Of a DNA stretch of 64,000 bases, positions 63,158 to 64,000 are shown one piece after another. Within the stretch, counting starts at the first letter, position 1, and every line of letters begins with the position of its first letter. The stretch comes from Pseudobacteriovorax sp. (GTDB lineage: Bacteria > Bdellovibrionota_B > Oligoflexia > Oligoflexales > Oligoflexaceae). The position numbers and the translations under genes were made by a program. Below the pieces are notes generated by a model, which worked only from the letters and a program-made list of their open reading frames with translations, made no database searches and was not told the origin of the DNA. The stretch covers positions 1 to 64,000 of the forward strand of contig JABSRP010000029.1 in the NCBI GenBank assembly GCA_013215145.1, given 5' to 3'.

Positions 63158-63477
63158 GCTGTCCTTAGCCGTCATTTTGCGGATGATTCAAGTCCGTAAC
63201 ATCCCAATGACCTAGACTAGGTCCTCTATTCCTCTCATCTAGCTAGAATGCTTGAGTTTAACTCTACCCAGAAGACTTGAAACGACCCAAAAAAATTAAG
63301 TAAGGGCCTGCTAGTGAAATCTTACTAAGAGTCATATTTTGTTCGTAAAACTTGGTGACAATGATCAGATTTTTAGAGATAGACCCGTTTGAGATCTTGT
63401 TGAAATTGTAGAAACTATTTTGCGCACAGTTTTTGCAATTTCGGTGATCGATGAAACATGACTATGGAGCTACTAAC
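63158..63477. other. divergent intergenic region
   Basis: AT-rich, about 320 bp, between the DISM/SpoIIE gene and the final membrane-protein gene. A small palindrome GACCTAGACTAGGTC lies near 63212. No RNA gene or ORF was recognised. Confidence 0.5.
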
Positions 63478-64000
63478 ATGAAACCAATGATGCACTATGT
63501 TGAGTTGATAAAGGCCTTTGATTTTAAACAGTATTTTTTCGATCAAATAGAAAATATTAAGGATCCTGATCGTTTTTTTTCCACCGGATACAAGAAGTAT
63601 AGCCTTGAGCAGATTATTATCGTCTATGCCTTGTTGAGTCTATTAGTTCTGTTTTCGGCTACGCTCTTCAGTGGTTTGGGGTTTATCGCTCAGACACTCT
63701 ACTTAATCTTATTTCCCATTGTTGGTGCAGGTTTTTTTCACTTACTTGGAAACGGAATCGGTACCCAAACTCGATCCTTTGACGACGCCTTACGAGTCTA
63801 TTTTACGATCCTCACAATGGTGTGGCCGGTAAGTTTCCTTACCTATCTTTTCGGGCTGGGATTTCTTTCTATGCTATTTATCCTTGTGTGGTGTGTGTTA
63901 GGTTTGTACCTCTCGTTTAAAACGCTTAATCTATTCTACGGAATCAAAACCGGAGTGGTCATTTGTATTTTGGCCTTGCCGACTCTGTTTACCGGATGCT
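63478..64000 (+). CDS. multi-pass membrane protein, Yip1-like, truncated by the window edge
   Basis: ATG at 63478 with GGAG about 8 nt upstream, open to the end of the window (174 codons, no stop). Cytosolic N terminus (MKPMMHYVELIKAFDFKQYF), then at least four to five hydrophobic segments (IIIVYALLSLLVLF; LGFIAQTLYLILFPIVGAGFF; VWPVSFLTYLFGLGFLSMLF; VICILALPTLF). A conserved-looking H-x-x-G segment (FFHLLGNGIGTQTRSFDDAL) resembles Yip1-domain proteins. Identity is provisional. Confidence 0.75.
   Translation, partial: MKPMMHYVELIKAFDFKQYFFDQIENIKDPDRFFSTGYKKYSLEQIIIVYALLSLLVLFSATLFSGLGFIAQTLYLILFPIVGAGFFHLLGNGIGTQTRSFDDALRVYFTILTMVWPVSFLTYLFGLGFLSMLFILVWCVLGLYLSFKTLNLFYGIKTGVVICILALPTLFTGC

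Overview
The window is about 64 kb of roughly 45% GC bacterial chromosome. It is gene-dense, with short intergenic gaps, many signal peptides and lipoboxes, and many two-component, 7TMR-DISM, GGDEF and TIGR02147-type regulators. This content, and the large set of secreted peptidases (subtilisin, M13, gingipain-like C25, trypsin-like S1, phosphodiester glycosidase), suggests a free-living or predatory-type Gram-negative of the Bdellovibrionota/Oligoflexia kind. That placement is an inference from gene content; the window has no rRNA or other marker. No tRNA, rRNA, CRISPR array or prophage was found. At least a dozen genes use TTG or GTG starts, chosen here from ribosome binding sites.

Layout. 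0.2-7 kb: secreted subtilisin, a periplasmic unknown, a GH31 glycosidase interrupted by an in-frame TGA, and a PAS hybrid histidine kinase. 6.9-7.9 kb: a 1,008-bp IS1-like element flanked by a 9-bp target duplication that preserves the stop codons of both convergent neighbours. 7.9-10.7 kb: an operon of ECF sigma factor, anti-sigma-like membrane protein, and exported caspase-like protease with a predicted beta-barrel tail. 10.8-16.7 kb: a GGDEF protein, a REC-TPR protein and a 7TMR-DISM CheA-like kinase. 16.7-18.3 kb: a small lipoprotein with a decayed paralogue, two long palindromic elements and a cytochrome-like lipoprotein. 18.4-29.2 kb: housekeeping and envelope genes (RlmJ-like methyltransferase, SH3 anchor protein, M13 peptidase, SlyD, TPR protein, small Cys-rich proteins).

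29.3-36.1 kb: HAD phosphatase, small exported proteins, a bicarbonate transporter gene directly upstream of purK-purE, an HTH regulator and a solute-binding protein. 36.1-44.1 kb: a complete assimilatory nitrate block, narK-nirB-nirD-nasA, with a divergent SUMT gene for the sirohaem that NirB needs. 44.2-48.2 kb: MFS exporter, arsC and cell-envelope unknowns. 48.4-56.6 kb: a TPR-CheA-like kinase, a phosphodiester glycosidase, a TIGR02147 regulator and a C25 protease cluster whose lipoprotein leader is cut off by an in-frame TAG. 56.8-61.1 kb: a perforin-like protein with a triple C-terminal repeat, a small exported protein and a trypsin with two pYEATS-like domains. 61.2-63.2 kb: a 7TMR-DISM/SpoIIE phosphatase split by a frameshift at an 8-base homopolymer. 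The window ends inside a multi-pass membrane protein gene.

The most unusual points are the caspase/sigma operon, the twin palindromes with complementary divergence in their arms, the cluster of interrupted genes (TGA, TAG, possibly TAA, and two homopolymer frameshifts), and the link between bicarbonate uptake and PurK.
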